From Lachnospiraceae bacterium (lineage in GTDB: Bacteria; Bacillota; Clostridia; Lachnospirales; Lachnospiraceae): DNA of 44,173 bases. This document shows, piece after piece, positions 27,921-38,385 of this stretch. The stretch is from contig JAIEDW010000321.1 of the NCBI GenBank assembly GCA_029067805.1, positions 1 to 44,173 on the forward strand, given 5' to 3'. Position 1 is the first letter of the stretch. Every line of letters starts with the position of its first letter. The position numbers and the translations under genes were made by a program. The notes under the pieces are model-generated. The model was not told the DNA's origin and did not search any database. It worked only from the letters and a program-made list of their open reading frames with translations.

Positions 27921-28925
27921 ATGACCATATATGATGTTTCCGAGAAAGCCGGCGTATCAATCGCTACTGTATCACGTGTATTGAACGGCTCGGACAATGT
28001 CAGCACACAGACACGGCAAAAAGTGCTTGCCGTCATTGAGGCATGTGATTACACCCCAAACGCATTTGCGAGAGGACTTGGCTTAAATTCGATGAATACT
28101 ATCGGTATCCTGTGTGCCGATTCCTCCGATCTGTATATCGCAAATGCGATTTATCATATAGAACAGGAGCTTCGTGCAAACAACTACAACTGTATTCTTT
28201 GCTGTACGGGCTATGAGCTTTCCGACAAGCAAAAATACCTGAACCTTCTGGTAAACAAAAAAGTTGACAGCGTAATCCTTGTCGGTTCCAACTATGTTTC
28301 CGAGAAAGACAGTGACAACGATTATATCCGTGAGGCGGCAAAGGAAATCCCAATTCTTTTACTGAACGCCGACTTTGACTGTGAAAATGTATATTGCAGT
28401 CTGTGTGATGATTTCAAGGCAATCATGCAGGCAACCACATACCTTTTGGACACCGGCGTCAAGGATATTCTTTATCTTTATAACTCCAAGTCATACTCTG
28501 CGCTCAGGAAGCTTTCGGGCTATCAGAGTGCACTGACGCAGAGGGGCATTGCGCTGCGCATGGAATACATTCAGTTTTTCCCCGGAAGAAATTCGAATCT
28601 TCCCGCGATTGCAGATTTTCTTGCGGAGCTTGACGGCAGCATACAATACAGCGGCATTATCGCCGCCAATGATAATCTTGCCATCGGCGCGGCAAAGTTT
28701 GCACACAAAAAGGGGCTTCGAATCCCCGCGGATTTATCTATCATCGGATATAACAATTCCATTTTGAGTACGTGCTGCGACCCGGAACTTACAAGCGTGG
28801 ATAATCGTCTTGAAACACTCTGCCACCACATTGTCACCACTCTGATTGGCATTTTAGATAACCGTGAAATGCCGCAGAAAGTTATCTTTTCAGGAGAATT
28901 GATTAAAAGAGGTACAACTCTTTAA
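27921..28925 (+). CDS. LacI-family transcriptional regulator (probable hexuronate regulator)
   Basis: 334 aa; MTIYDVSEKAGVSIATVSRVLNGSDNVSTQTRQKVLAVIEACDYTPN HTH; periplasmic-binding-like domain. Confidence 0.95.
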   Translation: MTIYDVSEKAGVSIATVSRVLNGSDNVSTQTRQKVLAVIEACDYTPNAFARGLGLNSMNTIGILCADSSDLYIANAIYHIEQELRANNYNCILCCTGYELSDKQKYLNLLVNKKVDSVILVGSNYVSEKDSDNDYIREAAKEIPILLLNADFDCENVYCSLCDDFKAIMQATTYLLDTGVKDILYLYNSKSYSALRKLSGYQSALTQRGIALRMEYIQFFPGRNSNLPAIADFLAELDGSIQYSGIIAANDNLAIGAAKFAHKKGLRIPADLSIIGYNNSILSTCCDPELTSVDNRLETLCHHIVTTLIGILDNREMPQKVIFSGELIKRGTTL

Positions 28926-28970
28926 ATAAAAATTATATAATAAAAATTTAAACAAACAGGAGGAAACAAC

Positions 28971-30386
28971 ATGAAAGCTTTTATGGACAAGGATTTTATC
29001 CTTCAGACCAAAACAGCATCAGACCTTTACCACAATTTTGCGGAGAAGACACCTATTCTCGACTATCACTGCCACATCAATCCGGCAGAAATCGCAAACG
29101 ACCGCAAATTTGAGAACATTACACAGGTATGGCTCGGCGGCGACCATTACAAATGGCGTTTCATGCGCTCATGCGGTGTTGAGGAGAAGTATATGACCGG
29201 TGACGCATCAGATAAGGAAAAATTCTTCAAGTGGGCTGAATGTGTCGGAAAGGCAATCGGCAATCCGCTTTATCACTGGACACATCTTGAGTTGCAGCGT
29301 TACTTTGGCTACACAGGCGCTTTGAACAAGAATACCGCGGAGGAAGTTTGGAATCTCTGCAATGCGAAGCTTCAGGAAAGCTCTATGAGCGTGCGCGGAT
29401 TGATCAAGGCTTCAAACGTTACATTAATCTGTACAACGGACGATCCGATTGATTCTCTGGAATACCACAAGCAGATTGCGGCTGACGATACTTTTGACGT
29501 TCAGGTACTCCCTGCTTGGCGTCCTGACAAGGCAATGAATATCGAAAAGCCCGACTATTTTGATTATCTTGCAAAGCTTGCCGATGTGAGCGGCATTGCA
29601 ATCAATACATTTGCTGATTTGAAGAACGCTCTGAACAACAGACTCGACTTCTTTGCATCCATGGGCTGCTCTGTTTCCGACCACGCCCTTGAGTATGTAA
29701 TGTACAATCCCGCTTCCGACGACGAGATTGAAGCAATTTTTGCAAAGAGAAAAGGCGGCGCTGCCGTAACACGCGACGAGGAATTAAAATTTAAGACAGC
29801 ATTTATGCTCTTTGTGGGCAAGCAGTATCACAGACTCAACTGGGTAATGCAGCTTCATTACGGCTGCAAGCGCGATAACAACACACTGCGCTATGACCAG
29901 CTTGGTCCCGATACGGGCTATGACTGCATTAACAACTACGCTCCTTCTGCAGAGCTTGCTGATTTCCTCAACGCTTTGATCAAGACGGACGAACTGCCTA
30001 AGACAATCATCTACAGCTTGAACCCGAACGACAATCAGGCAATCGGCACAATCCTCGGCTGTTTCCAGGATTCTACGGCATGTGCTAAGATTCAGCAGGG
30101 CAGCGCTTGGTGGTTCAATGATCACAAGACAGGCATGCAGGATCAGATGATTTCTCTTGCAAACCTCGGAAATCTTTCCGGATTTGTCGGAATGCTTACC
30201 GACTCAAGAAGCTTCCTCTCTTACACAAGACATGAGTATTTCAGAAGAATCATGTGTAATCTGATCGGCGGCTGGGTAGAGGACGGCGAGTTCCCTGCTG
30301 ATATGGAAATCCTTGAGGAGATCGTAAAGGGTATTTCTTACAACAATGCTGTAAATTACTTCGGATTTGATTTGAAGACGGTGTAA
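28971..30386 (+). CDS. uxaC: Glucuronate isomerase
   Basis: 471 aa; MKAFMDKDFILQTKTASDLYHNFAEKTPILDYHCHINPAEIANDRKF, TTDDPIDSLEYH, LGNLSGFVGMLTDSRSFLSYTRHEYFRRI. Confidence 0.97.
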   Translation: MKAFMDKDFILQTKTASDLYHNFAEKTPILDYHCHINPAEIANDRKFENITQVWLGGDHYKWRFMRSCGVEEKYMTGDASDKEKFFKWAECVGKAIGNPLYHWTHLELQRYFGYTGALNKNTAEEVWNLCNAKLQESSMSVRGLIKASNVTLICTTDDPIDSLEYHKQIAADDTFDVQVLPAWRPDKAMNIEKPDYFDYLAKLADVSGIAINTFADLKNALNNRLDFFASMGCSVSDHALEYVMYNPASDDEIEAIFAKRKGGAAVTRDEELKFKTAFMLFVGKQYHRLNWVMQLHYGCKRDNNTLRYDQLGPDTGYDCINNYAPSAELADFLNALIKTDELPKTIIYSLNPNDNQAIGTILGCFQDSTACAKIQQGSAWWFNDHKTGMQDQMISLANLGNLSGFVGMLTDSRSFLSYTRHEYFRRIMCNLIGGWVEDGEFPADMEILEEIVKGISYNNAVNYFGFDLKTV

Positions 30387-30407
30387 TTGATTAAGAATTA
30401 AATTTTA

Positions 30408-30445
30408 AAGAAGCTGAGTGCTTAAATCTGCACGCAGCTTCTTTT
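30408..30445 (+). terminator. Terminator downstream of uxaC
   Basis: AGAAGCTGAGTGC...GCACGCAGCTTCT followed by TTTTATTG. Confidence 0.7.
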
Positions 30446-31173
30446 TATTGTATATTTTCCAGTCCTTTCTTTCGCTCTTTCCAATCGGGCATCATCATTG
30501 TTACGAAATTCCAAAACTGTCTGGAATGGTTAGGATGAATAAAATGTGCAAACTCGTGCACCACCACATATTCAACAGAGGCACGGGGTGCCTCTGTCAG
30601 ACGGCTGTTTAATGTGATGATCCCTTTCTGCGGCTGACAGGAACCCCATCTTGATTTCATTGTTTTAATCTTTAGCGTCGGAAACGGAACATCATATTTT
30701 TGAAACTTCGCATATGTTTGCGAGATTAATTCTTGAAATACCGCCAACTGATATTTTTTTATCCATTCTGTCATCAAGATTTCCTTGTGGCGGAAATTTT
30801 CTTTATCTTTTACTTTTAGATTTATGTAAACCTCATCTGCATACACCATTTCCTTTTCCGCTTCTTCCACCTTTAATAAAAAACTTTTTCCGAACAATGT
30901 ATAGTTTTCACCGCTGATATACTGTTTCGGCACATCCTGATGTGATTCTCTTTTTTCCTCATATTTTGCAAGGGCGGAGAAAATAAGCTCTTGTTTTTGT
31001 TTTATAAAGTCATCAATAAAAGAAACGGGCACGCGACTGTTTGCCGATACCAGCACACTTCCGTCCGGCTTAATCCTTAGATTAACATTTTTTACCTTTT
31101 TTCTTGTAAGCTGGTATGAAATCACACTGTTCTCGCAAGCAACCTGTCGTTGCTGTATAGTCGCATTCGCCAA
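30445..31173 (-). CDS. M48/YgjP-type zinc metallopeptidase (DUF45)
   Basis: 242 aa; SRWGSCQPQKGIITLNSRL and VVHEFAHFIHPNHSRQFWNFV. Confidence 0.92.
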   Translation of the reverse strand: MANATIQQRQVACENSVISYQLTRKKVKNVNLRIKPDGSVLVSANSRVPVSFIDDFIKQKQELIFSALAKYEEKRESHQDVPKQYISGENYTLFGKSFLLKVEEAEKEMVYADEVYINLKVKDKENFRHKEILMTEWIKKYQLAVFQELISQTYAKFQKYDVPFPTLKIKTMKSRWGSCQPQKGIITLNSRLTEAPRASVEYVVVHEFAHFIHPNHSRQFWNFVTMMMPDWKERKKGLENIQ

Positions 31174-31217
31174 TTTTTCAATCTCCTTATACGAATCATT
31201 TAAAATTCTGACCTATC

Positions 31218-32324
31218 TCACTTCTTCAAAATACTTCCATTATTCCATATGAGCGTATTATACGCAAACAAAATGTCCGCATCCTGAAAATCGACATACT
31301 CCCCAATTTGCCCCGCACTGACATAGCGCAAATCCACAAGCACAATCTGGGCATACTGCTCTATAAAAAGCGGTGCAAGACTGCTGCCAAACGAATCGCG
31401 AAACAAAATCAGACGCTTCTGCTCACCATCATAAAGCGGATTTCGAATCGTCAACACTGCCCTCGCACCGCCAAGATAGATATCATAAGTATCAAGACTT
31501 TTTTCATCTGACAGTAATTCCGTCTGATATACCGTTTTTATACTGTCACTCTCCGCATCATAAACTTCCGCGTTCTCTATTGTTTCGTTTGTAAGATATA
31601 TTATATCCTCCGCTGGAAACGGAAGCGCCGCTTGACCGCGATAAATTCCATAAAAATCTTCTATCTTGTTCTGCTCATACACATCAATATCAAAGTCCGC
31701 GATGTCACAGCCCATTTCATCACACAAAAGCTTTGCAACATCGCCAATACATTCCTGCCGCCAGTGCACGTCAGTTTTATAATACTCATCAACTGTAAGT
31801 GACGACATTATATCAATATATTGCATTTCACTTCCAAACGCTGTATCCAGAAGCCCAAGCATTTTATCATAATCTATGTGCGGATAACCGTTCTGCTCCG
31901 CCAGAAAATAATTTTTATCCGGTATCACTGTGTAAAATACCCGATTGTCGGGAAAATAAGTATCCTTAACGGTCTTCACCATTTCCACGGTCTTCTCCAC
32001 ACCCACTTCATTTAATGGATACTCCAGCTTTGACACATGTTCGTCCACAATATAAATACCATTGTTTTCTTTCTGACCCAACACATTTACGGCATAGTTT
32101 GCCTTTACGCTTCTTAATGTTTCTCGAAACGGAAAATGATCCAAAAGATACGTTTCCAGTCCTCCCGCAAACTTTCCGTTTAATACAGTTTCAGTTGAAA
32201 GTTCGGGCATCACGGCTAAGCGTCTTCGCTCCGACGCAGAATATGCCTGTTTCGGGAAACACAGCAAAAATACGGTCATTGCCAACACAAAAACGGACAA
32301 TAAAATCAATGTAATTCTTTTCAT
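31218..32324 (-). CDS. DHHW-family protein (AlgX/AlgJ-like, SGNH-related)
   Basis: 368 aa; single N-terminal TM, LLDHFPFRETLRSVKA, YYKTDVHWRQECI; adjacent to MBOAT. Confidence 0.85.
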   Translation of the reverse strand: MKRITLILLSVFVLAMTVFLLCFPKQAYSASERRRLAVMPELSTETVLNGKFAGGLETYLLDHFPFRETLRSVKANYAVNVLGQKENNGIYIVDEHVSKLEYPLNEVGVEKTVEMVKTVKDTYFPDNRVFYTVIPDKNYFLAEQNGYPHIDYDKMLGLLDTAFGSEMQYIDIMSSLTVDEYYKTDVHWRQECIGDVAKLLCDEMGCDIADFDIDVYEQNKIEDFYGIYRGQAALPFPAEDIIYLTNETIENAEVYDAESDSIKTVYQTELLSDEKSLDTYDIYLGGARAVLTIRNPLYDGEQKRLILFRDSFGSSLAPLFIEQYAQIVLVDLRYVSAGQIGEYVDFQDADILFAYNTLIWNNGSILKK

Positions 32325-32342
32325 ACCGCGCCTCCTTCCACC

Positions 32343-33716
32343 TTAAAACCGAAAATATAAAAACGGATTAAACGAACCATCTATCAAATACGCCGTACAC
32401 AGAACAAGAAGCGCAATCGAAAAGACGCATTCCAAAATATCTGCCGCCTTATATCGACTGCAAAAACGCTCCCAGAGTTTCCGCGGCGCGGGCGTTGCGC
32501 CAATCAGCGCAATCACAAGGATGCCAATCCTGTTTCTAAGAAGATATCCGTTCAGTTCGGATACCGCCCCTGTTTCAGAAGAAAGACCAAAAAGCCCCGC
32601 GATGTCGGCTGCCGTCACGCTAAGCTTTGTGTTGTGAAACAATAAAAACGTTGCCAAGATCACAAACACCATGTAGACATGCCCTGCCGCGTCTGTCAAA
32701 AAACTTCTTTTCTTCACCAAACTCCTAACAGCCTTCTCCATTACCAATAACACCGCAAAGCTCAGTCCCCACAATACAAAATTCCACTCCGCACCGTGCC
32801 AGAGCCCTGTAAAAAGCCATACCACCAAAATATTGACCAGCCACCGTATCGTGCCCTTCCTGTTTCCGCCAAGCGGAATATACACATAATCCCGAAACCA
32901 TGCCCCAAGCGTCATATGCCACCGCCGCCAAAATTCACTGACGCTCTTTGCGATAAACGGATAATTGAAATTCTCCGGAAACGAAAATCCAAGCATTCCG
33001 CCAAGACCGATTGCCATATCCGAATAGCCCGAGAAATCAAAATAGAGCTGCAAACAAGCTGCCATCGCATAAGCCCATGACAGTCCTATGCCTCTCTGCG
33101 CATGTGGTAAAAATGACACCTCTGTCACAAATTCACCAAGCACGTTTGCAATCAACACTTTCTTGGAAAGTCCGACAATAAAACGTACGGCTCCCCGTTC
33201 TATTCTGACACATGTGTCATTTTTATCAACGCTGTGATTTTCCCGTCCGTCGATAACAGCTTCCACATCTTCGTAGCGCACGATCGGTCCCGCAACAAGC
33301 TGTGGGAAAAGCGTTACATACGTTGCAAGCTTTAATAAATTTCGTTGCAGTTTCACGCGTCCCTTGCGCACGTCGATGCAATAGCTTACAATCTGAAACG
33401 TATAGAACGATATTCCGATTGGAAGCGACGGGCTAAATTTAAAATAAAAAAGTAGCACAAAAGGAAAAATGACAGACAGAAGATAAAAAACTCTGCCTGT
33501 CAAACGATTTTCAAATCGCTGCATCAATATCGTAAATGCATATGTCGCTGCGATTTCCGCGAGCATAAGAAAAACATATATCGGTTCTCCCCACGCATAA
33601 AAGAGCACCGACATCACCAAAAGCACGCTGTTTTTTGCCTTTTGCGGTACTGCGTAATACAAGAAAACGGTAAACGGTAGAAAGAAATATAAAAATGTAA
33701 TGCTTGAAAAAAGCAT
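32343..33716 (-). CDS. MBOAT-family O-acyltransferase (AlgI/DltB-like)
   Basis: 457 aa multi-TM; MLFSSITFLYFFLPFTVFLYY, FPQLVAGPIVRYEDV, WRRWHMTLGAWFRDYVYIPLGGNRKG, TGLWHGAEWNFVLWG. Confidence 0.95.
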   Translation of the reverse strand: MLFSSITFLYFFLPFTVFLYYAVPQKAKNSVLLVMSVLFYAWGEPIYVFLMLAEIAATYAFTILMQRFENRLTGRVFYLLSVIFPFVLLFYFKFSPSLPIGISFYTFQIVSYCIDVRKGRVKLQRNLLKLATYVTLFPQLVAGPIVRYEDVEAVIDGRENHSVDKNDTCVRIERGAVRFIVGLSKKVLIANVLGEFVTEVSFLPHAQRGIGLSWAYAMAACLQLYFDFSGYSDMAIGLGGMLGFSFPENFNYPFIAKSVSEFWRRWHMTLGAWFRDYVYIPLGGNRKGTIRWLVNILVVWLFTGLWHGAEWNFVLWGLSFAVLLVMEKAVRSLVKKRSFLTDAAGHVYMVFVILATFLLFHNTKLSVTAADIAGLFGLSSETGAVSELNGYLLRNRIGILVIALIGATPAPRKLWERFCSRYKAADILECVFSIALLVLCTAYLIDGSFNPFLYFRF

Positions 33717-33727
33717 ATTGCCTACTC

Positions 33728-34318
33728 CTACATCGGGTTATTTTTTTCAATCGTATCGGACACGCTCATATCGTGCGCCGCTGCTGCAGATTCCGCGTTT
33801 TTATAAACCTCGTCCACCGTATCTGCAGCGCCCATCACGAAAAAGACATCTTTTCCAAAAAGAACGCCAACCTCTTTCTCAGCCGACACGCAGACCCATT
33901 TTGCAGGATTGATATTGTCCATAAGCTGCTGCCGGATTGCTTCGGCATCGCCTTCATCATTTGTTCTGATGTACACAGCACTGTACGCTGTAGAGCTCAT
34001 CATTGACTCCGAAAGATACACACCTTCTATTCCCGTAAGGTCTGTCAGTCCGGTATGATATTCCAGCATATCCGCGTCGTTTAAGTCGAGCTCGTTTGTC
34101 TGAACTTGATAAGGGAGCAGATCCTCTGCTACTCCCTTATATACCTCGTCCATAAATGAGGATACCGCATCAAAGTCATCAAGATGCACCATTCCCGAAG
34201 GTTCCATAGCGTCATCGCCCGTCACCTCATCGGAATTTCTGTTATCCCTTGAACCGCAGCCTGTCAACATACCAAAAGACAGCACCGCTACCATTAACAA
34301 AACTGCAACCTTTTTCAT
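33728..34318 (-). CDS. DUF4358-type lipoprotein
   Basis: 196 aa; MKKVAVLLMVAVLSFGMLTGCGS lipobox; position next to MBOAT/DHHW genes. Confidence 0.7.
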   Translation of the reverse strand: MKKVAVLLMVAVLSFGMLTGCGSRDNRNSDEVTGDDAMEPSGMVHLDDFDAVSSFMDEVYKGVAEDLLPYQVQTNELDLNDADMLEYHTGLTDLTGIEGVYLSESMMSSTAYSAVYIRTNDEGDAEAIRQQLMDNINPAKWVCVSAEKEVGVLFGKDVFFVMGAADTVDEVYKNAESAAAAHDMSVSDTIEKNNPM

Positions 34319-34464
34319 ATAAAAGCTACACCTTCCTTCCTACTGCTCATCCAGTATCTTCTAACAAACCTATACGTCAACCGCAAAGTCTGTTATACGA
34401 TAAGCTTAACCAATCTGAATAAATTTATGCATTTTCCTAATCGTTCTTTCCTCAGTTTTTCAAT

Positions 34465-35127
34465 CTATCTCTTTCTTCTATCAAGCTTATTTGAAATAAA
34501 CATTCCAATTGTTTGAAAAATTTGCACAAGCACAATCAGCAAAATGACCGTCACAATCATAATATCCGCCTGATAGCGGTGATATCCGTAGCGAATCGCA
34601 ATATCGCCAAGACCGCCGCCGCCAACAGTTCCCGCCATCGCGGAATACCCTAAAATCGTACCTGTAGCAATCGTCGCACCGACTAAAATCGAAGTGCGCG
34701 CCTCAACCAAAAGCACCCGAAAAATAATCGTAAATGTTCCCGCGCCCATAGACTGCGCCGCCTCTATGACTCCACCGTCAACTTCCTTTAAGGAAGACTC
34801 AACCATGCGCCCGATAAACGGCGTTGCCGCCACCACGAGCGGAACAATCGTCGCCGTCGAACCGTAACTTTTCCCGACAATCATTCTCGTAAACGGAATG
34901 AGCACGATTAATAAAATCAAAAACGGAACGCTTCTGACAATATTGGAAATGAAATCCAGAATCTTATAAATGATTACGTTTGGTTTGATACCGCCCTTAT
35001 CCGTTACTGTAAGCGCCACGCCCAACGGAAGTCCGAACACATATCCGAAAAAAGTTGACACGAGTGTCATATATAAAGTTTCCCCAATTCCCGCAATAAT
35101 CATGTCTACGACTGCCTTATCCCACAT
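34465..35127 (-). CDS. metI: Methionine-type ABC transporter permease
   Basis: 220 aa; TLYMTLVSTFFGYVFGLPLGVALTVT, EAAQSMGAGTFTIIFRVLLVEA, GTVGGGGLGDIAIRYGYHRYQADIM. Confidence 0.93.
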   Translation of the reverse strand: MWDKAVVDMIIAGIGETLYMTLVSTFFGYVFGLPLGVALTVTDKGGIKPNVIIYKILDFISNIVRSVPFLILLIVLIPFTRMIVGKSYGSTATIVPLVVAATPFIGRMVESSLKEVDGGVIEAAQSMGAGTFTIIFRVLLVEARTSILVGATIATGTILGYSAMAGTVGGGGLGDIAIRYGYHRYQADIMIVTVILLIVLVQIFQTIGMFISNKLDRRKR

Positions 35128-36130
35128 AGCCTGTTACCTCCTCAACCGCAAGATTCCGTTCTCTTAAGTAATCCAGCATTTCCTCTGCCACCACTCTGTC
35201 CTCGGGAAGTCCGAGAATCATCTCGCCGTGCGCAATGCCGCTTACGTTTTTGGTATCTGCCTTTAATATGTTCACAGGCATACCGAACTTGAGCACCATA
35301 TTCGCAATCACAGGCTCATAAGAAGAGTTTTCGGAGAATACAATTCTGACACAATTTTTCGTTTCAAGGCTCTCCACCAATTCATAATTTTCACCATGAT
35401 TGCGAAGCACCATCTCCTTTGCCTCTTCAGACTTCGGGTGACTGAACACATCGATTACACTTCCATGCTCCACGAGCCGTCCGTTTCCGATAATCCCCAC
35501 ACGCGTACAGATCTCACGCACCACAGCCATCTCATGTGTGATGATGACGATGGTAATTCCGTATCTTTGATTGATTTCTTTTAAAAGCGCAAGAATGGAT
35601 TTCGTCGTCTGCGGATCGAGCGCGCTCGTCGCCTCATCGCAGAGCAGAATCTTCGGGTTTGTGGCAAGCGCTCTTGCAATCGCCACTCTCTGCTTTTGTC
35701 CTCCCGAAAGCTGTATCGGATAAGCTTTTGCCTTATCGGTAAGGCCGACGATCTCAAGAAGCTCCCGTGCGCGTTCCCGCGCCTTATCCTTGGGCACTCC
35801 CGCAATCTTTAGCGGAAAGCAGATGTTGTCCGTCACATTCTTCTGCATCAAAAGATTAAAATGCTGGAAAATCATACCGATGCCGCGCCGTTCTGCTTTC
35901 AGTTCCTTTCCGGAAAGACTTGCCAGATCTTTTCCGTCTATCGTAACAGTTCCTGAGGTCGGTTTTTCCAAAAAATTCAGCATTCGCACCAATGTACTCT
36001 TTCCCGCACCGCTCATACCGATGATGCCGAATATATCTCCTCTTTCAATCGTCAGGCACACATCCTTTAATGCCTGTACGGTACCGTCCTTTGTCTTGTA
36101 TATCTTTGATACGTTATTTAAAGTAATCAT
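35117..36130 (-). CDS. metN: Methionine-type ABC transporter ATP-binding protein
   Basis: 337 aa; Walker A GMSGAGKST, signature LSGGQKQRVAIARAL, C-terminal NIL-type domain. Confidence 0.95.
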   Translation of the reverse strand: MITLNNVSKIYKTKDGTVQALKDVCLTIERGDIFGIIGMSGAGKSTLVRMLNFLEKPTSGTVTIDGKDLASLSGKELKAERRGIGMIFQHFNLLMQKNVTDNICFPLKIAGVPKDKARERARELLEIVGLTDKAKAYPIQLSGGQKQRVAIARALATNPKILLCDEATSALDPQTTKSILALLKEINQRYGITIVIITHEMAVVREICTRVGIIGNGRLVEHGSVIDVFSHPKSEEAKEMVLRNHGENYELVESLETKNCVRIVFSENSSYEPVIANMVLKFGMPVNILKADTKNVSGIAHGEMILGLPEDRVVAEEMLDYLRERNLAVEEVTGYVG

Positions 36131-38361
36131 TTCTTTTCCCCCAAATATTTTATCAGAATCCGTTGCAGTTCCTCTATCTCGATCGGTTTTGACAGGAAAT
36201 CATCAAAGCCCTCATCAATCATCTCTTCTTTTACGCCCACCACGGCATTTGCTGTTAGGAGAACAATCGGAACCTTTGCAAGACTGCCCCCAAGCGCTCT
36301 GATGTTCTTCATGGTTTCCAATCCGTCCATTTCGGGCATCATATAATCCAGGAAAATAATGTCAGGCGTTTCACCGCTTGCCAAAATATCAAGACATTCC
36401 TCACCCGATTCTGCGGTTCGTGTGGTCATTCCCATAAGCTCCATAATACCTGACGCAACCTCTAAGTTCAACAAATTATCGTCCACAATCAAAACACGTC
36501 CGCTATTGATCTCCACCTCTTTTGATGACGCGCTCTCTGCATTTTCAACTTTCTCGCTTTCACTGCTGTCCTTTGGTTCACTTACCTGCTGCGACTCGGG
36601 TTCCAGAGCAAACTTCGTTTCCGGATTTGCATCAAGTCCCTTCTTGTCAAGTTCCTGCCAGATATCGACCATAAAGCGCGTACCCTTACCAGGTTCACTC
36701 TCGTAAGAAATCGTACCATCCATCATATCTACAAAGCTTTTTACAATTGGAAGTCCCAAGCCCGAACCTTGCACATTGTAATTTTTCTTTCTGTCAACGC
36801 GCTCAAACATTGCAAACATTTGCGCTTCCTTCGCTTCGTCCATTCCGATACCGGTATCTTCAACCTCAATATTGATCAGCGCTCTCTTATCAACGATTTC
36901 CTTTAAGCGCACTCTTAAAATGACATGTCCCTTTTGTGTATACTTGATACTGTTTGTAACAAGGTTCATGATAATCTCCTGTACCTTCACCTTGTCATCA
37001 TAAAAGTATTCCGGAAGTTCACTGTCCACCTGAACCATAAACGCAAGTCCCGCACGCCCCGCCGGAATCTCCATCATATGTCTGATTTCATCGATCAGAT
37101 CGGTAAACCGATAATTTGCCTTGACAATCTTCATTCGTCCGCTTTCGATCTTCGTAACATCTATCAGTTCATTGATGATATGCAGCAGTATATGCGAGGA
37201 TTGTTTGATTCTCTTAAGATAACTATGTATGGTTTCCTCATCATGATTTTGACTCGCAAGCTCGGCATACCCGACAATCGAATTCATAGGCGTCCTGATC
37301 TCATGCGAGATATTTGCCAGGAAGTCCGTCTTTACCTGATTGGCACGCTCCGCCTCTTCTTTTAAACGTATCATCTCGCTTGTGTATTCATCAATAAAAG
37401 TCATGTCAAAAATCCATGCCACATACCCTTGTATTTCACTGCTGCCATTCTTCTGCATAATATTAGACACGCGAAATTCATAGTGCCTGTCGTCAAGCTC
37501 ATACACGCTTTCGTTCGCGTTGATCAGCATCTCAACATCAAAACTGCCGTTTACTTCCGTCATTCTTTTGATAAAATTTTCCGCAACCCGGTTTTGATAT
37601 AAAATGACACTTCCTGTATTGTCAACAACAATAACGCCGTCACGCGTTTCCTCCACAATCCGCTCGTGCGCAAGCTCAAGCGTGTCCAAAAGCCCGTATC
37701 GTTTTACAGCGATCAGAAAACACAACTCCGATACAGTTATTGCCAACGTAGCCGGATCAAAATAAGTCGGTCTGAGAACAAGAAAACTGAGCGCCGCCAC
37801 CACAGGCATCGCCACTGCCATAAAGATTGCTGTCATTCTCAATTTGGCAATACGAGAGTCTCGTTTCATTTCACGCCTTGCAATAAACATATACATTCCC
37901 GCGCCGACATAAAGAAGCGCTACCCATATATAATAAAACAGTCCGTGTCCTAAAAACATCGCCGCTCTGCCACTTGGACGTATCTCACAATTGATTGTCG
38001 TATAAAACAGCTGGTGATGCTCGCAAGTCATCACAGCAGCAAGCACCGCCGTATTGGCAGTTGCTAAAAATGCAACTAGACCTTTTGGCAGCTTCACACT
38101 GCTGTAACTGCTGACAAACATCAGCGCACATGTTACAATATAACATTTTCCTATGTATGCCATCTTGATTGCCACCATCGCGGCATCCGCGGAAGTCGAG
38201 AATACTTCCATGACATTCCCGACAGTCGCTACAAGTCCCAATATACACGTTATCAGCAATTTTTGCTGAATCCCGGAGGGTCTTCCCTTTATGACGATAA
38301 AACAGCATACAAAGCATACCAGCATACCGACTATCTCAAATATTTTGTAAAATAGTTCCAT
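36127..38361 (-). CDS. Hybrid sensor histidine kinase/response regulator with 7TM N-terminus
   Basis: 744 aa; about 7 TM helices, PAS-like, FLANISHEIRTPMNSIVGYAEL, HATPase, C-terminal REC VLIVDDNLLNLEVASGIME...DIIFLDYMMPEMDG; ATGA overlap with metN. Confidence 0.94.
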   Translation of the reverse strand: MELFYKIFEIVGMLVCFVCCFIVIKGRPSGIQQKLLITCILGLVATVGNVMEVFSTSADAAMVAIKMAYIGKCYIVTCALMFVSSYSSVKLPKGLVAFLATANTAVLAAVMTCEHHQLFYTTINCEIRPSGRAAMFLGHGLFYYIWVALLYVGAGMYMFIARREMKRDSRIAKLRMTAIFMAVAMPVVAALSFLVLRPTYFDPATLAITVSELCFLIAVKRYGLLDTLELAHERIVEETRDGVIVVDNTGSVILYQNRVAENFIKRMTEVNGSFDVEMLINANESVYELDDRHYEFRVSNIMQKNGSSEIQGYVAWIFDMTFIDEYTSEMIRLKEEAERANQVKTDFLANISHEIRTPMNSIVGYAELASQNHDEETIHSYLKRIKQSSHILLHIINELIDVTKIESGRMKIVKANYRFTDLIDEIRHMMEIPAGRAGLAFMVQVDSELPEYFYDDKVKVQEIIMNLVTNSIKYTQKGHVILRVRLKEIVDKRALINIEVEDTGIGMDEAKEAQMFAMFERVDRKKNYNVQGSGLGLPIVKSFVDMMDGTISYESEPGKGTRFMVDIWQELDKKGLDANPETKFALEPESQQVSEPKDSSESEKVENAESASSKEVEINSGRVLIVDDNLLNLEVASGIMELMGMTTRTAESGEECLDILASGETPDIIFLDYMMPEMDGLETMKNIRALGGSLAKVPIVLLTANAVVGVKEEMIDEGFDDFLSKPIEIEELQRILIKYLGEKK

Positions 38362-38385
38362 ATGGATTTATCCTCCTGCCACCGT

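Noticed and set aside
36100-36140. Possible SAM riboswitch or T-box upstream of metN
   Set aside because: metN starts inside the stop of the kinase gene, so there is no leader for a riboswitch.
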